A stretch of 64,000 bases of DNA, taken from positions 9,486,001-9,550,000 of the forward strand of contig JAGUCH010000004.1 in NCBI GenBank assembly GCA_019096065.1, in the 5' to 3' direction. A program made the position numbers and the translations under genes. Shown one piece after another: positions 42,268 through 53,479 of the stretch. Source of the DNA: Paracyclopina nana (taxonomy: Eukaryota; Arthropoda; Copepoda; Cyclopoida; Cyclopettidae). Each line of letters begins with the position of its first letter. Positions within the stretch are counted from its first letter, which is position 1. The notes below the pieces were generated by a model. The model had not been told where the DNA came from. It ran no database searches and saw nothing but the letters and a program-made list of their open reading frames with translations.

Positions 42268-42984
42268 AGGTACATACTAAATACCGCACACAAACGCAAC
42301 GCAACGCACACTACTAAATACCGCACACTACTAAATACCGCACACAGCATTTTATATTATATTATATCAATGAACTTATCAAACTGGCTGAAGGAAAACA
42401 CAAAATATTTTTTTGTGAATACAAACACGAGTAAGCATGAACACATACCTATATTAATGAGTTAATCTGGATTGCTTAGCCAAAATCCGGTTATTTGCCG
42501 TTTTTTTTAGTGTGTGCGGTATTTAGTATGTTTGCCTACTAAATACCGCACACTATGAGTCTGTCCATTCAAAATTGGACGTATCTGGGAATCTAAACTT
42601 TGTGTCACATATTCAAGAAATAAAGGACTTTTAAGTGATATTGGTGGAAAGATTGAGTCTTTTCCCGTCTTTTTTGAAAAAATAGAAAAAATCAACGTAA
42701 AACGGAAAAAAACGAGAAAATTCAATTTTTCCTTGGCAACCCTGAAAAATTTCAAGAAAAAATTAATGCATTACTTATTTTTTGCTGTCATGTGACGAAA
42801 TTCATGTAAATATTTTGCAATTAGAATAATTACTGTCAAATTTTTTCGAATGCATTTCCATTTTTTTTGCTGTGTGCGGTATTTAGTAGTGTGCGATATT
42901 TAGTAGTGTGCGGTATTTAGTAGTGTGCGGTATTTATTAGTGTGCGTTGCGTTGCGTTTGTGTGCGGTATTTAGTATATACGCT
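42268..42984. mobile_element. TACTAAATACCGCACAC inverted-repeat element (~715 bp)
   Basis: The left arm (42268-42350) and right arm (42865-42984) are inverted and built from repeats of TACTAAATACCGCACAC plus CGCAACGCAACGCACAC. The interior has no coding frame. It is flanked by CTACATCTA on the left and CTACAATCTA on the right, a likely 9-bp target duplication. Uninterrupted paralogous sites exist near 46165-46185 and 47350-47375. Confidence 0.8.
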
Positions 42985-42999
42985 ACAATCTAACATTGA

Positions 43000-43800
43000 T
43001 CAGGAATTTTCCAGTCTTAAGGCACATTTGCTTACACAATAAATCATTTCATTCGGCCAAAAACCAATATTAAAATAGAAGGATTCAAAGAGATGCTCAA
43101 ATCTTCTTTTTGTCAAATAAGTTGCGTGAATGTGAGTAGCAATGTTCCGTACTCCAGTTCAAGCAGATTCCTGCCCAAGTTTTTTAAGGGGGTAAAAAAA
43201 CAAATCGAATTTCAGCTTTTTCAATTCTTTTGAGCTCTTTTGGCAAAAATGCACTAATTTGAAAAACTTACTGATTTTAAAATAAAATTAACACTGTTTG
43301 ATATAAATAGTGAAAATGAAAATTGACCCAATAGAAACTATTGACTGATTTTTGCAAAATTGAAGCCTGATTATTTAAGTGCACAAGTAGCAAAAAGGCA
43401 ATCCTTAAATTATTACTTTACAAAGGCTAATTGGGCAACTAAGAATTTTGGCAAGGTCCATTTTTTTGGCCTTTTTTACTTTCTAGTACGAGTAGCATGC
43501 ATTATCAGTTTAAGCCCTCGCCATCTGCTTCAAAATAAGAGATACTTTTTTGCTGGCAAAGATTTCATTAGAAAACTAAAGCTTGACAGTTAAGTACTAA
43601 AACAAAAAAATCAGAATGGAATAAGGCGTGATTTGGCTGTTTTTGTCCAAAATTTGGCCAAACTATTGTGTATCAGGTGAACAGGGCCTAGTAGCTATTA
43701 TGTAGCCAAGCTTGGAAAACATTGATAAGATTTGATTTATAAGGCACTCATTCGCAGTTCCAAATTCACTTGTCTTTTTGATCTCATCAATAGTAATCCA
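43000..43800. other. Upstream region of the kinase-only paralogue
   Basis: A mosaic. 43000-43160 matches 46180-46350 and 47380-47620. 43260-43700 resembles the 5' flank of the RCC1-kinase gene. No RCC1 coding sequence is left apart from the short exon at 43803. Confidence 0.55.
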
Positions 43801-43802
43801 AA

Positions 43803-44986
43803 ATGCAAAGTCCAAGTGAGAGCCAATCAAGGTAAATATCTTGTTTTAGGCTTCAGTTTTTTCCAAGGGCAACAACTCCTTTCAATCAAGTTTGTAGGCA
43901 ATTTCCCAAAAAAGCAATTAAGGGTTTAACTGGAAGGGAAAATCTTATTGAAAGGCTAAAGACTATGTATGGCCCTTCGCTCTATTTTCAGGTCTTCGTC
44001 GTACTTCTTCCAAGCATATGAGCCCCTCTCATGGCTTGGCTCTGGAGGTTTTGGGGCAGTCATGAAAGTAAGGTGCATTCAAGAAGTGGACAAGGCCCTG
44101 ATGGCCGTCAAAATGACCCAGTTTGACCAGGAAGACAGCATGGCATCCAGCAGGGAAATCGGCTTCCTCAAGCGATTGACCCATGAAAATGTGGTGAGGT
44201 ACTACTCTGGATGGGTGGAGGAAACCCCAGACCGTGAGCATAATTCTCTTTATCTATGTTTATTCAGTTTTGAAATTCGTCTGTTTTCTAGGCTGGGAGG
44301 AACAATTGAAAAAGGCCATGGCAGCGAAAGTCAACGATCCAGAGGCCAAGAATGGAAAGGGTTGGAGGGACATTCAACTGCCAAAAGGGTACTCCTTCTT
44401 GTTCATTGCCACTGAGCTGTGCTCTGGTGGAACCCTGGAAGACTACATCTTCACTGAGAAAACATTAGATCGGTCATGGAAACATTTTCAACAAATTGTT
44501 TCCGCCATATCTTACATCCACAGCAAAGACATAATCCATCGGTAAGTCTATCAACTTGGACCTGATATCAAAAATACATTATACATGCTCGCAATTGTTT
44601 TCAGGGACCTTAAGCCATCCAATGTATTCATTGGACAGGATAGCCAGACCAAAATCGGAGATTTTGGTCTGGCAAGATCGCTTGCAAATAGCTCTAAGGC
44701 TTGTTCATTTGCTGGCACTATAGAGTTCACGGCCCCTGAGCAATTGGAGGGCCAACGATACGATTATAAGGTAGACATATTTGCGGCAGGTTCAATTCTG
44801 GCATTCCTCATGCGGAGCTTTAAGTCCTACACGGAATCGTTTAGCTATTTCAAGGCCATAGGCAGTGGAGCAACCAACAAAGATGAGCTTGATGAGCTCA
44901 TCATTAAAATGCTCAATGAGAACCCCGAGGAGAGGCCAGAAGCGAAAGAACTGGTTGGGCTTCAGTGTCCCATCAAGTTGACTTAA
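43803..44986 (+). CDS. Kinase-only paralogue (eIF2alpha-kinase-like), 300 aa
   Basis: Exons 43803-43831, 43992-44233, 44292-44541 and 44605-44986 (TAA) are in phase. The first exon encodes MQSPSESQS and ends CAAG|GTAAAT, exactly like the last RCC1 exon of the larger gene (ESQPR). The propeller has therefore been lost and an ATG now opens the remnant. Kinase motifs: GSGGFG, MAVKM, YYSGWVE, insert, FIATELCSGGTL, HRDLKPSNVF, GDFGLA, TAPEQ and YKVDIFAAG. All catalytic residues are present. The tail ends LVGLQCPIKLT. It probably acts as a free kinase in cytosol or nucleus; the substrate is unknown, with eIF2alpha suggested only by family resemblance. It lies 2.4 kb downstream of the fusion gene in the same orientation. 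Confidence 0.8.
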
Positions 44987-45065
44987 GCATAACTAATGTA
45001 TTGTTTATAATATGACCCTTTGACATAAAACTTAATGGTACAATAATAGCAGATTTAGAGATTGA

Positions 45066-45071
45066 AATAAA
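45066..45071 (+). promoter_or_regulatory. Poly(A) signal of the kinase-only gene
   Basis: AATAAA 80 bases after the stop codon, followed by an A-rich stretch. Confidence 0.55.
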
Positions 45072-45099
45072 CCTGAAAAAATGTGAAAATCCTTCTTTT

Positions 45100-45345
45100 T
45101 TGAAATGTTCAGGGCCAATTACTCATAGGGCTGTAAGATAAAAACTGGCAATCAGAGCTCCCAACTCCACAAGTTTCCGCAGCCAATTTCCATGCACTAT
45201 CATGAAATGGGGTCTCATTACATTCTTAGTTATAGTGGCTAAATAATCACAAAATGTCATTCAATGGTGGCAAAATGAGCATTTGGCAATGTTGTGGAAT
45301 GTCTCTTGTGTGTGTGTGCGAAAATGGCTTTTTGACCAAGCTGCA
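45100..45345. mobile_element. CACAGTGG-family MITE fragment
   Basis: Matches the interior and right end of the 34762 element (CAAGTTTCCGCAGCCAATTTC, read in two blocks; GCGAAAATGGCTTTTTGACC; GCACAC). The left end is missing. Confidence 0.6.
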
Positions 45346-45484
45346 CACTTAATTGTGCAATCAGAGCAAAGTTGGGAAAAGGCAAAAAAAGTTAGCAAAG
45401 TTGGGAAAAGGCAAAAAAAGTTCCAGCGATCATATCGCAACAGGTGCTTAAGTGGACCTGATAAGAATCCTCGCTCAAGGTATT

Positions 45485-45844
45485 AGCTCAATTAATCAAA
45501 CAAGATCAGTCTGTTTATGTCAATGATGACGAGGTCAAAAGATACACTATGAAAAAATGCAAAACTCTTGCAAAGTTTAGCGGAAATACACCAATTGCAT
45601 TAAATAATTCTGCATAAATAAATAGATACGGTGGAATAAGGACAACAAAACGTCAAGTCAAGTATATTTAGATGAGCGTGGCACAGTGAGTTCAATCATG
45701 CTTTGTGGCTTTTGCATCAATCGGCTTTTCTTGTTTGAGATAAGCAGCAAACAATGAGATGGAATTTTCCCATGTCGAATCATTGAATTACAACATGCGG
45801 GAAAAGAAATTCGAAACTTTCAAATACAGCTTTGTAATTGGTTT
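45485..45844. repeat. Second copy of the kinase 3' flank
   Basis: Parallels 41590-41935 (CAAACAAGATCAGTCTGT, TAAATAGATACGGTGGAAT, GATGAGCGTGGCACAGTGAG). No gene. Confidence 0.7.
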
Positions 45845-45942
45845 TATTCAGCAGCCTGAATCCGGAACTGGTTGAGCTGGAGTGTCATTGTTGTGACTTG
45901 GAGAATCCGACAATTCTAGCTAATCTTACCCTTTCAAAATAA
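45845..45942 (+). pseudogene. Kinase C-terminal fragment (duplicate 2)
   Basis: Encodes LNPELVELE, then DLENPTILANLTLSK and a stop; very close to 41940-42050. Confidence 0.5.
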
Positions 45943-46398
45943 GTGGCTTTGATTTTCCCTAGCATTTTAAAAAATGGCATTAAAATGAGGAGATACATTT
46001 GAAATTTCCCTTTAACTTGCATTAAATCATGGTTGCTCCAGATGCTATTTGTTCTGACCAAACAAGGTTAAATTGACGTCATGCAATGTTTGTTTTCTTT
46101 TGCATCACAAAAATCAAATTGATTTTACATACGTCAAACGACTCTTATCATGTTTTTGAAAGGGCACCTATACATGTAACATTGATCAGGAATTTTCCAG
46201 TCTCGAGGCTCATTTGCTTACACCATAAATCATTTCATTCAGCCAAAAACCAATATTAAAATAGAAGGATTCAAAGAGATGCTCAAATCTTCTTTTTGTT
46301 GAATAGGTTGCGTGAATGAGAGTGGCAATGTTCCGCACTCCGGTTCATACTTTTTTGCTGGCAAAGATTTGATTTGAAAAAAAAATGCTTCAAAGGTT

Positions 46399-46503
46399 GA
46401 TGAGCTTGATGAGCTCATAATTAAAATGCTCAATGAGAACCCCGAGGAGAGGCCAGAAGCGAAAGAACTGGTTGGGCTTCATTGTCCCATCAAGTTGACT
46501 TAA
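46399..46503 (+). pseudogene. Truncated kinase C-terminus with stop
   Basis: Encodes DELDELIIKMLNENPEERPE, then AKELVGLHCPIKLT and TAA, almost identical to the end of the kinase-only gene (44882-44986). Upstream sequence is unrelated to kinase, so this is a 5'-truncated duplicate. Confidence 0.85.
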
Positions 46504-46679
46504 ACATAACTAATGTATTGTTTGTAAGATGACCCTTTGAAATAAAATTGTGCAAACAGAGCAACGTTGGGAAAAGGCGTATTAACTTTTGCACTGTTTT
46601 TGCCAAAAGCAAATAAAGTTCCAGCAGTCATACCGCAACAGATGCTAAAGTGGACCTGATAAGACCTCGAGGTATTAGT

Positions 46680-46960
46680 TCTATTAATCAAACAAGATCA
46701 GCCTGTTGACGTCAATGATCAAGTTGCAAGTTCAAAAGGTACACTCTGCTTGAATACAAAACTCATGCCAAAGTTTTGCATCAATCAGCTTTTCTTGCTT
46801 GAGATGAGGAACAAACTTTGAGAATTGGAATTTTCCTATGTCATACCAATCACTAGAATTCCATTAAATTAATCCAAAGGTTTTTTAATTATGCGGCCAT
46901 CTCAATCAAGAACTGGAGAATGCTGCAAATCTTGCTAATCTTACCCTTGCTAAATAAGTG
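46680..46960 (+). pseudogene. Third, shortened copy of the 3' flank with kinase tail remnant
   Basis: Contains CAAACAAGATCAGCCTGTTG and, at 46895-46960, a shortened remnant encoding LENAANLANLTLAK and a stop. More degraded than the other two. Confidence 0.45.
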
Positions 46961-47506
46961 ATTTTGATTTTCCCAAGCATTTTAAAAGATGGCATGGAAA
47001 TGAGTAGTTGAATTTGAAATTTCCCTTTAACTTGCAATAAATCATAGTTGATCGAGATACTATTTGTTCTGACCAAACTAGGTTTAGTTGATATCAATGT
47101 TTGTTTTCTTTAGCCACAGCAAACAATCATTGCTGTGGCTTTAACATCGAACAACTCTTATCTTGTTTTTTGAAAGGGCAACTTAATGAAATTTCCCTTG
47201 AGCTTGCATTAAAATCATTTCTGACCATACAAGATTCAATTGATATTAATGTTGAAAGATGGTATTTTTTCAAGGCTTTCTTTTGCTTCCCAAAAAATCA
47301 TTGCTTTGGATTCTACGTCTAACAATGCTTATCTTGATTTTGAAAAGGGCAACTATATGACATTGACATGGAATTTTCCACTCTTAAGGCACATTTACAT
47401 ATATCATAAATCATTTTATTCCGCCATAGCCCAGTTATAAAAAAGTTTTATAAATATAGTACACTAAGGATAATTGTAACCAATTAAAAAGCTTTAAAGA
47501 GTCGTC
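46961..47506. repeat. Diverged duplicates of the kinase 3' region
   Basis: Two further partial copies of the block with TTTTGAAAGGGCAACTTA and TTAACATCGAACAACTCTTA. Includes an uninterrupted site equivalent to the insertion point of the 42268 element. No gene. Confidence 0.55.
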
Positions 47507-48836
47507 TTTTTGCTTCAAAGTTGGAAAGAATTCGGTTTGAAAGCTGCTCGAATCTTTATTTTGTCCAATAGGTTGCGGGATTATTACCAGCAATGTGCCA
47601 TTGCAAGCAGATTCTTGTAAGCCACAAGCAATCCTGGTGCAAGCTTTCGGGGATGAAAATCAGTTTTTCAGCCCTGTGACAACCTAGCTAACTAGTCGAT
47701 AGATGAAAGTGTCTTTTTTCAGCCTCTTGAGGTCTGTGCTGACTTGGAGACTTGTCGCAAGCAAAACAATTCAGGATATATTGTCCCTGTCCCTGGCCAG
47801 GAGCCAGGGCGATTTCAGTTATTCTCAACTTGAACAGCTAACCCTGTCAACAGTGAGAACATAGCTAACTAGTCGATGGATGAAAGGATGAAAGTGTCTT
47901 TTTTCAGCCTCTTGAGGTCTGCAATGACATGGAGGTTTGTCACAAGCAATAAAAATCAGGATACATTGTCCCTGTCCCTGGCCAGGAGCCAGGGCAATTC
48001 CAGTTATTCTCAACTTGAACAGCTAACCCTGTCAACAATGAGAACCTTGATAACTAGTAGGTCTTTTTTCAGCCTCTTGAGGTCTACGATGACCTGGAGG
48101 CCAGTCACAAGCAAAACAATTTAGGACAAATTGGCCCTGCCCCTGGCCAGAGGTGCCCCTGGCCAGAGGCCAGGGCGATTTCAGTTATATTCTCCTGGCC
48201 AGGGTCAATGTTCCCTGAAGTTTTTTGGCTTGCGACAAACCTCCAAGTCATCGCAGACCTCAAGAGGCTGAAAAAAGACACTTTAATCCATCGACTAGTA
48301 AGCTAGGTTCTCATTGTTGACAGGGTTAGTTGTTCAAGTAGAGAATAACTGAAATCTCCCTGGCTCCTGGCCTGGGGCAGGTTCAATGTACCACGATTTT
48401 TATTGCTTGCGACAAGCCTCCAGGTCATCGCAGACCTCAAGAGGCTGAAAAAAGACACTTTCATCCATCGACTAGTTAGCTAGGTTGTCACAGTTGACAG
48501 GGTTAGCAATTCAAGTAGAGAATAGCTGGAATCGCCCAAGCTCCTGGCCAGGGGCAGGGTCAATGTACCCTGATTTTTTTTGCTTATGACAAACCTCCAA
48601 GTCATCGCATACCTCAAGAGGCTGAAAAAAGACACTTTCATCCATCGACTAGTTAGCTAGGTTGTCACAGGGCCGAAAAACTGATTTTCATACCCGAAAG
48701 CTTGCACCAGGATTGCTTGTAGCTTAAAAGAATCTGCTTGCAATGGAACATTGCTGGCAATAATTACGCAACCTATTGGGCAAAATAAATATTCGAGCAG
48801 CTTTCAAACCGAATCCTTTCCAACTTTGAAGCAAAA
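47507..48836. repeat. ~1.33-kb palindrome with internal ~165-bp tandem repeats
   Basis: Left arm 47507 to about 48165, right arm about 48180-48836, centre near 48172. The outer arm block is TTGCTTCAAAGTTGGAAAG and the inner block GAAAGTGTCTTTTTTCAGCC. Each arm holds three ~165-bp repeats with CCTCTTGAGGTCTG and CCTGGCCAGGAGCCAGGG. It resembles a foldback element. No coding frame. Confidence 0.85.
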
Positions 48837-49270
48837 ATTCACAGAGCCAATGTATCAAAGCAAAAATGGCTGCCATCCAGCTTAACCTGACCTAAGTGGA
48901 ACTTGGCAAAAAAATAAACTTCATGTGAAGAAATTGATTCATTTCCCAATTTGACTATTTCTACTAATAATTGGCTTATTTTTAGACATTTCGAATCAAA
49001 ATGGTTCATTATAGAAAGTCACTAGTTCAATTAGGTTATATTTCAAAGAATAATAATATCTTTTTTTCAGTTCGAATAATGCCACAGACAAAACAAAAAT
49101 AGCAAGTATCTCAATGTTTTTTTGCTTTGAAAAGCAAAAAAACATGCATTGTTGACTAAGAATAATATTGTTAAAGTGGCACAGCCATTTTTTCCTTCTT
49201 TTGGTCATAATAAAAAGCATTTTCTTCTTCTTCGCATTAAATTTCGGCTTGAAATTTACAATTGTTGTCA
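48837..49270. other. 3' flank of the SPRY/SOCS gene
   Basis: AT-rich, no feature beyond the probable 3' UTR. Confidence 0.4.
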
Positions 49271-52200
49271 TCACCACTCAATTTGAGTAGTGTCAGTGGT
49301 TTGTTTTTCTTCTGTCAAATGAGTCAGCTGTTGCTTGTCCTTGTATTGCAAATAATCCAGAATCATTTTGGGCAAATTCAGCTGCGAAATTTTCGCCTCA
49401 CTTTTGTCGACAGACTTGCGAATGACATTTCGACACATGTCCATCAATGGCAATGGTTGGCCTGTAATCAGAAAAGATCATTAGAATGAAATGTTATTTT
49501 ATATATAATTGATAAATATATCTTATTATGGGAAATATTTATAATTACATTCGAGGCCATTGAGGTATTTCATGGTTATTTCGCAGTGGCCCCAAACAGC
49601 TGAAATCATCAAATGCAGCTTTTTGCCCTTCAGCCCTTGAATGGCAGGGCCCAAATATTTGCCATCGACAATGCATCCAAAGAAGCCTTGGTCCATATCG
49701 AGCATCACTGAAATTAACAGGAAATTAATACAAAAATGACATTTGACAATGTAAGAAAATGCATAGCAACAAGCTAGGTTTTGGCCTTCTCAGCATTCAA
49801 ATATATACCCAGGAACTTTTCAGGTACTGCGAATGTCTCATTCGGTTTGAGGTTCTCGGGGTAAGACGTGTTTTGAGAGTTGTGGAAGACTTTGCTGCGG
49901 CCAAGATCCCAACCCCAACTGTGCTCATTGTTGCCAACCAGACTTTGGTATCCAAGGCTGTGGATCGGGGCATCACCTGCAAAAAGAAGCGACAAACTTT
50001 ATCTCGACAATATCTCAAACTTGGCCAAGTTGTAAATAAGTCGTCAGTCCATAAAAATGACAAACTATATCTCAACAACATCTCAAAACTTAACTTGGCC
50101 TAAATTGTAAATAAGTCGTCACTCCACAAAAATGACAAACTATATCTCAACAACTCAAACCTTAACTTGGCCTAAATTGTGAATAAGTCATCACTCCACA
50201 AAAATGACAAACTATATCTCAACAACATATCAATACTTAACTTGGCATAAATTGTAAATAAGTCAACAACATATCAAAACTTAACTTGGCCTAAATTGTA
50301 AATAATTCATCAGTCCACAAAAATGACAAACTATATCTCAACAACACATCAAACTTAACTTGGCCTCAAAAAAGTCATAACTTTATCTTAACTTAGGCTA
50401 AAAAGGTTAAAATAGTTGGCACGAATAAATTTGACCCACTACATCTTGACAATTTCTCCAACTTAAAGCGAAGTCATTAGAAAGTCATTGAATAGGTTTA
50501 AATTTGAAAGGGCGTACTTGTGCTAAAGCCGATGACAGCATGAGTTCCTCGTTGCCTCACAGGCCATTTCACCTCAAAGAGGTGCATGCCCTTTTCGTAG
50601 GTGCTTTTGGAGCGAATGCCATCCGTGGACTGGGCAACGGGATGCCTGTGAAAGGTGAATGGATCGCCATCCTTGATGAAAATGTTGTACGACTTGTCAT
50701 CCTGGTTCCAAGCATGGTCCAATTGCTCCTCTTTGTCCACAGCGGGCATGTCCAGAAGCATGTCCAACTTTGACGGGATCTCTATTGACAATTCTGGCTT
50801 CTTATGCTGCGACATCATTGACTTCTTCTTCGGTGATCCTCCTGTAAGCTCAAAGACGACTCTTCGCTGTCGCCTCGATGACGATCCACGTTGAGAAGTT
50901 GTTGCCTCCATTGACTCGCCTTTGTCACGCCTGCTTTTGCCTCCAGATCTTTGTTGATGATCTCGTGAGGTGAAGGTTTCAGCGGGTCTGAATCTGTTGT
51001 ACGCTCGTCTTTGCTGACTCGAAGATCCAGAAGACCCACACGCTCCTCCAGATGACAATGACGCTGCTCCACCCTCATACGTATCTTGGAATCGTGTATT
51101 GTAAATGATCCTACTCTTGGCCCTGAAACAAGAAGATCATTCATAAATCACGAGAACAGATATTTTCAAACGTCTATCATAAAAAATCATATTTTTGTGA
51201 TTTAGCATATTAAGGAATTTCATCTGGATCTGAGGTCTCGACTTCTTCGCTGGAGTGATTTGTCTCACTTTCAGTAAGGCGGTCTAAGTGTCATTTAATC
51301 TGGATGGAAATTGGCATGAAGATTCTTCATTATGTCCTTAAAACTTAAAGCGCAGCACTTAAGAATTAGGGCCAAGTCTCAAAGATTGGCACCTAATTTG
51401 AATAGTTCGACAATGATTTTCAAAGATTTCCAAGAGATTTACAAGGATCTCATGCTGATTTTCAAATATTTGCAATTACTTTTTATAAGATTTACAGTTG
51501 CTTTTCAAAGATTTACTGTCAACTCACAAAGATTGGCACTTGATTTAAAAGCAATTTTGAACTGTTTGATGATGATTTTCAAAGATTTACAAGACATTTC
51601 CAAGGATCCAATGATGATTTTCAAATATTTGCAATTGAGTTATTAAATTCTACATTAGCTTTTTAAAGATTTTGCAGTAAAATCTCAAATATTGGCACCC
51701 AATGCAAAGTCAAGTTTGAACAGTTTGATGATTTCTTCAAAGCTGTACAAGATAATTCCAAGGATCTAAAGCTGATTTCCAAGGATCTAAAGCTGATTTC
51801 CAAGGATCTAAAGCTGATTTCCAAGGATCTAAAGCTGATCTCCAAGGATCTAATGCTAATTTTCAAAGATGTAATGCTAACTTTCAAGGACCGAATGTTG
51901 ATTTCAAATGATCTAAAGTTGTTTTCCAAGGACCTATTGAGATCTTATGTTGATTTCCAAGGATTTAACGTTAATTTCCAATCTTATGTTAATTTCAAAT
52001 CTTTAAGTTTACTTCCGAGGATCTTAAGTTGACTTCCACGGATATTAAGTTGATTTCCAAGGACATATGGGGATCTAATGTTGATTTCCAAGAATCTAAT
52101 GTTGATTTCCAAGGATCTTATGTTGATTTCCAAGAATATAAATTGATTTTCAAAGATCTAATGTTGAATTCCAAGGATCAAAAGTTGATTTCCAAGGACC

Positions 52201-52908
52201 TATTAGGATCTAATGTTGAATTCCAAGGTTCTAAAGTTGATTTCCAAGGATCAAAAGTTGATTTCCAAGGATCAAAAGTTGATTTCCAAGGACCTTTTGG
52301 GATCTAATGTTGAGTTCCAAGGATCGAAAGTTGATTTCTAAGGAGCAATTCGGATCTAATGTTGATTTCCAAGGATCAAAAGTTGATTTCCAAGGATCAA
52401 AAGTTGATTTCCAAGGACCTATTGGGATGTAATGTTGATTTCCAAGGACCTATTGGGATGTAATGTTGATTTCCAAGGATCAATTGGGATCTAATGTTGA
52501 TTTCCAAGGAACAATTAGGATGTAATGTTGATTCCAAGGATCTAATGTTGATTCCAAGGATCTAATGTTGATTTCAAGAGTCTAATGTTGATTTCCAAGG
52601 ATCTAAAATTGATTTTCAAAGATTTATAAATACGTCTTTTACCCAGGCGTGGATTTTTTGGCATTGACCTCCTCGGCGGCGAGTTGTGGCTCTTCCTCGA
52701 CATCGGACTCCTCGAGGAGTTCATTCTTGAACAGCTTGTTTCTCCCCGACCTCTTCTTGGCCTTGGCACCACTTGTCATTGGCTGATGCTGGGCGGGCGG
52801 GCAGCCGCAATAGTCGCACAAAACTCGGCCGGAAACCGAGATGAAGTTGTCGCAATTTCCACACGCTTCGCATTTTCCGCGCTGAACGTTGCGAATGTCA
52901 CGAGTCAT
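49271..52908 (-). CDS. SPRY domain/SOCS-box protein (SPSB/gustavus-like) with N-terminal Cys-rich motif, 462 aa
   Basis: Minus-strand exons 52908-52643, 51122-50518, 49976-49809, 49707-49549 and 49461-49271 join in phase. SPSB proteins are substrate adaptors of Cullin5-Elongin B/C ubiquitin ligases. The SPRY core is clear: [61 protein letters not shown] and [20 protein letters not shown]-terminal SOCS-box-like segment follows ([14 protein letters not shown]...[12 protein letters not shown]). SPSB proteins are usually about 260-280 residues. This one adds about 180 at the N-terminus: a Cys cluster C13, C16, C19, C31, C34, C36 and H41, an acidic/basic stretch, and a long Ser/Arg-rich linker. 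Assigning the first exon rests on phase agreement (GG|G), an ATG in a GC-rich 5' region and the absence of another partner. It could instead belong to a separate small gene. Confidence 0.82.
49981..50460. repeat. ~72-bp tandem repeats in SPRY/SOCS intron 2
   Basis: Units recur at about 50057, 50129, 50202 and 50320, with AAAATGACAAACTATATCTC, AACTTAACTTGGCC and AAATTGTAAATAAGTC. Confidence 0.88.
51330..52640. repeat. ~21-bp minisatellite in SPRY/SOCS intron 1
   Basis: Dozens of units of GATTTCCAAGGATCTAATGT and variants fill the intron up to the first-exon donor at 52641. Confidence 0.92.
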
Positions 52909-53460
52909 CTTTGTTGTTGCTGGCCTCGGATTATTTCTCTCGTCAAACGACCTCGCGTCAACTCGGCTCCAGATTCCAAAATGGAGGCGTTTGCAAAAAT
53001 CCGCGCTGAGAAATGAGTGTGGCGATTTTTCTCCCAGCTCAATAATGTTTGTTGTTGTTTTTTCAGTTTTTTCACTTTTTTGCGCGTTTGACGAAAAATC
53101 GGGTCGAATAACAACCCCGAGCTCGCTTTGTTCCCTTATAATTGAATGGTAAAAAATGCGTAGTTTTTTTAGAAAATGTTCTAAGAAATGAGGATTATTT
53201 TTTTCTTGGGCTCAAAGCTGTAAAATTATGAAGTATTGAGTGATTTGTTTTGTTTTATCATAAAGCAAGGATTTGTTGCTGCCTTAGAAAAAGTGAGTCG
53301 GTTCGCGTTCGCGGAACTTTTTAAAAAATCCTGAAAAACAACTGAAAGTTTCAAGAAATTGCATTTTTACATAGAAAAAATGTCAAAGACAACCTCATTT
53401 CTTTCTAATTACCTTTGAAAAAACCTTGAAACATTCAAAACTTTTGCTAAAACTCTTGAA
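52909..53460. other. Divergent intergenic region, SPRY/SOCS side
   Basis: GC-richer for the first 200 bp (probable promoter and 5' UTR of the minus-strand gene), then AT-rich. No separate gene was recognised. Confidence 0.45.
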
Positions 53461-53479
53461 AATATAACTAAATTATTTT

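Noticed and set aside
51181-51300. Extra SPRY/SOCS exon (minus-strand [18 protein letters not shown]-like frame)
   Set aside because: Looks acidic and coding-like, but no acceptor and donor pair fits the phases, and exon 1 joins exon 2 directly in phase.
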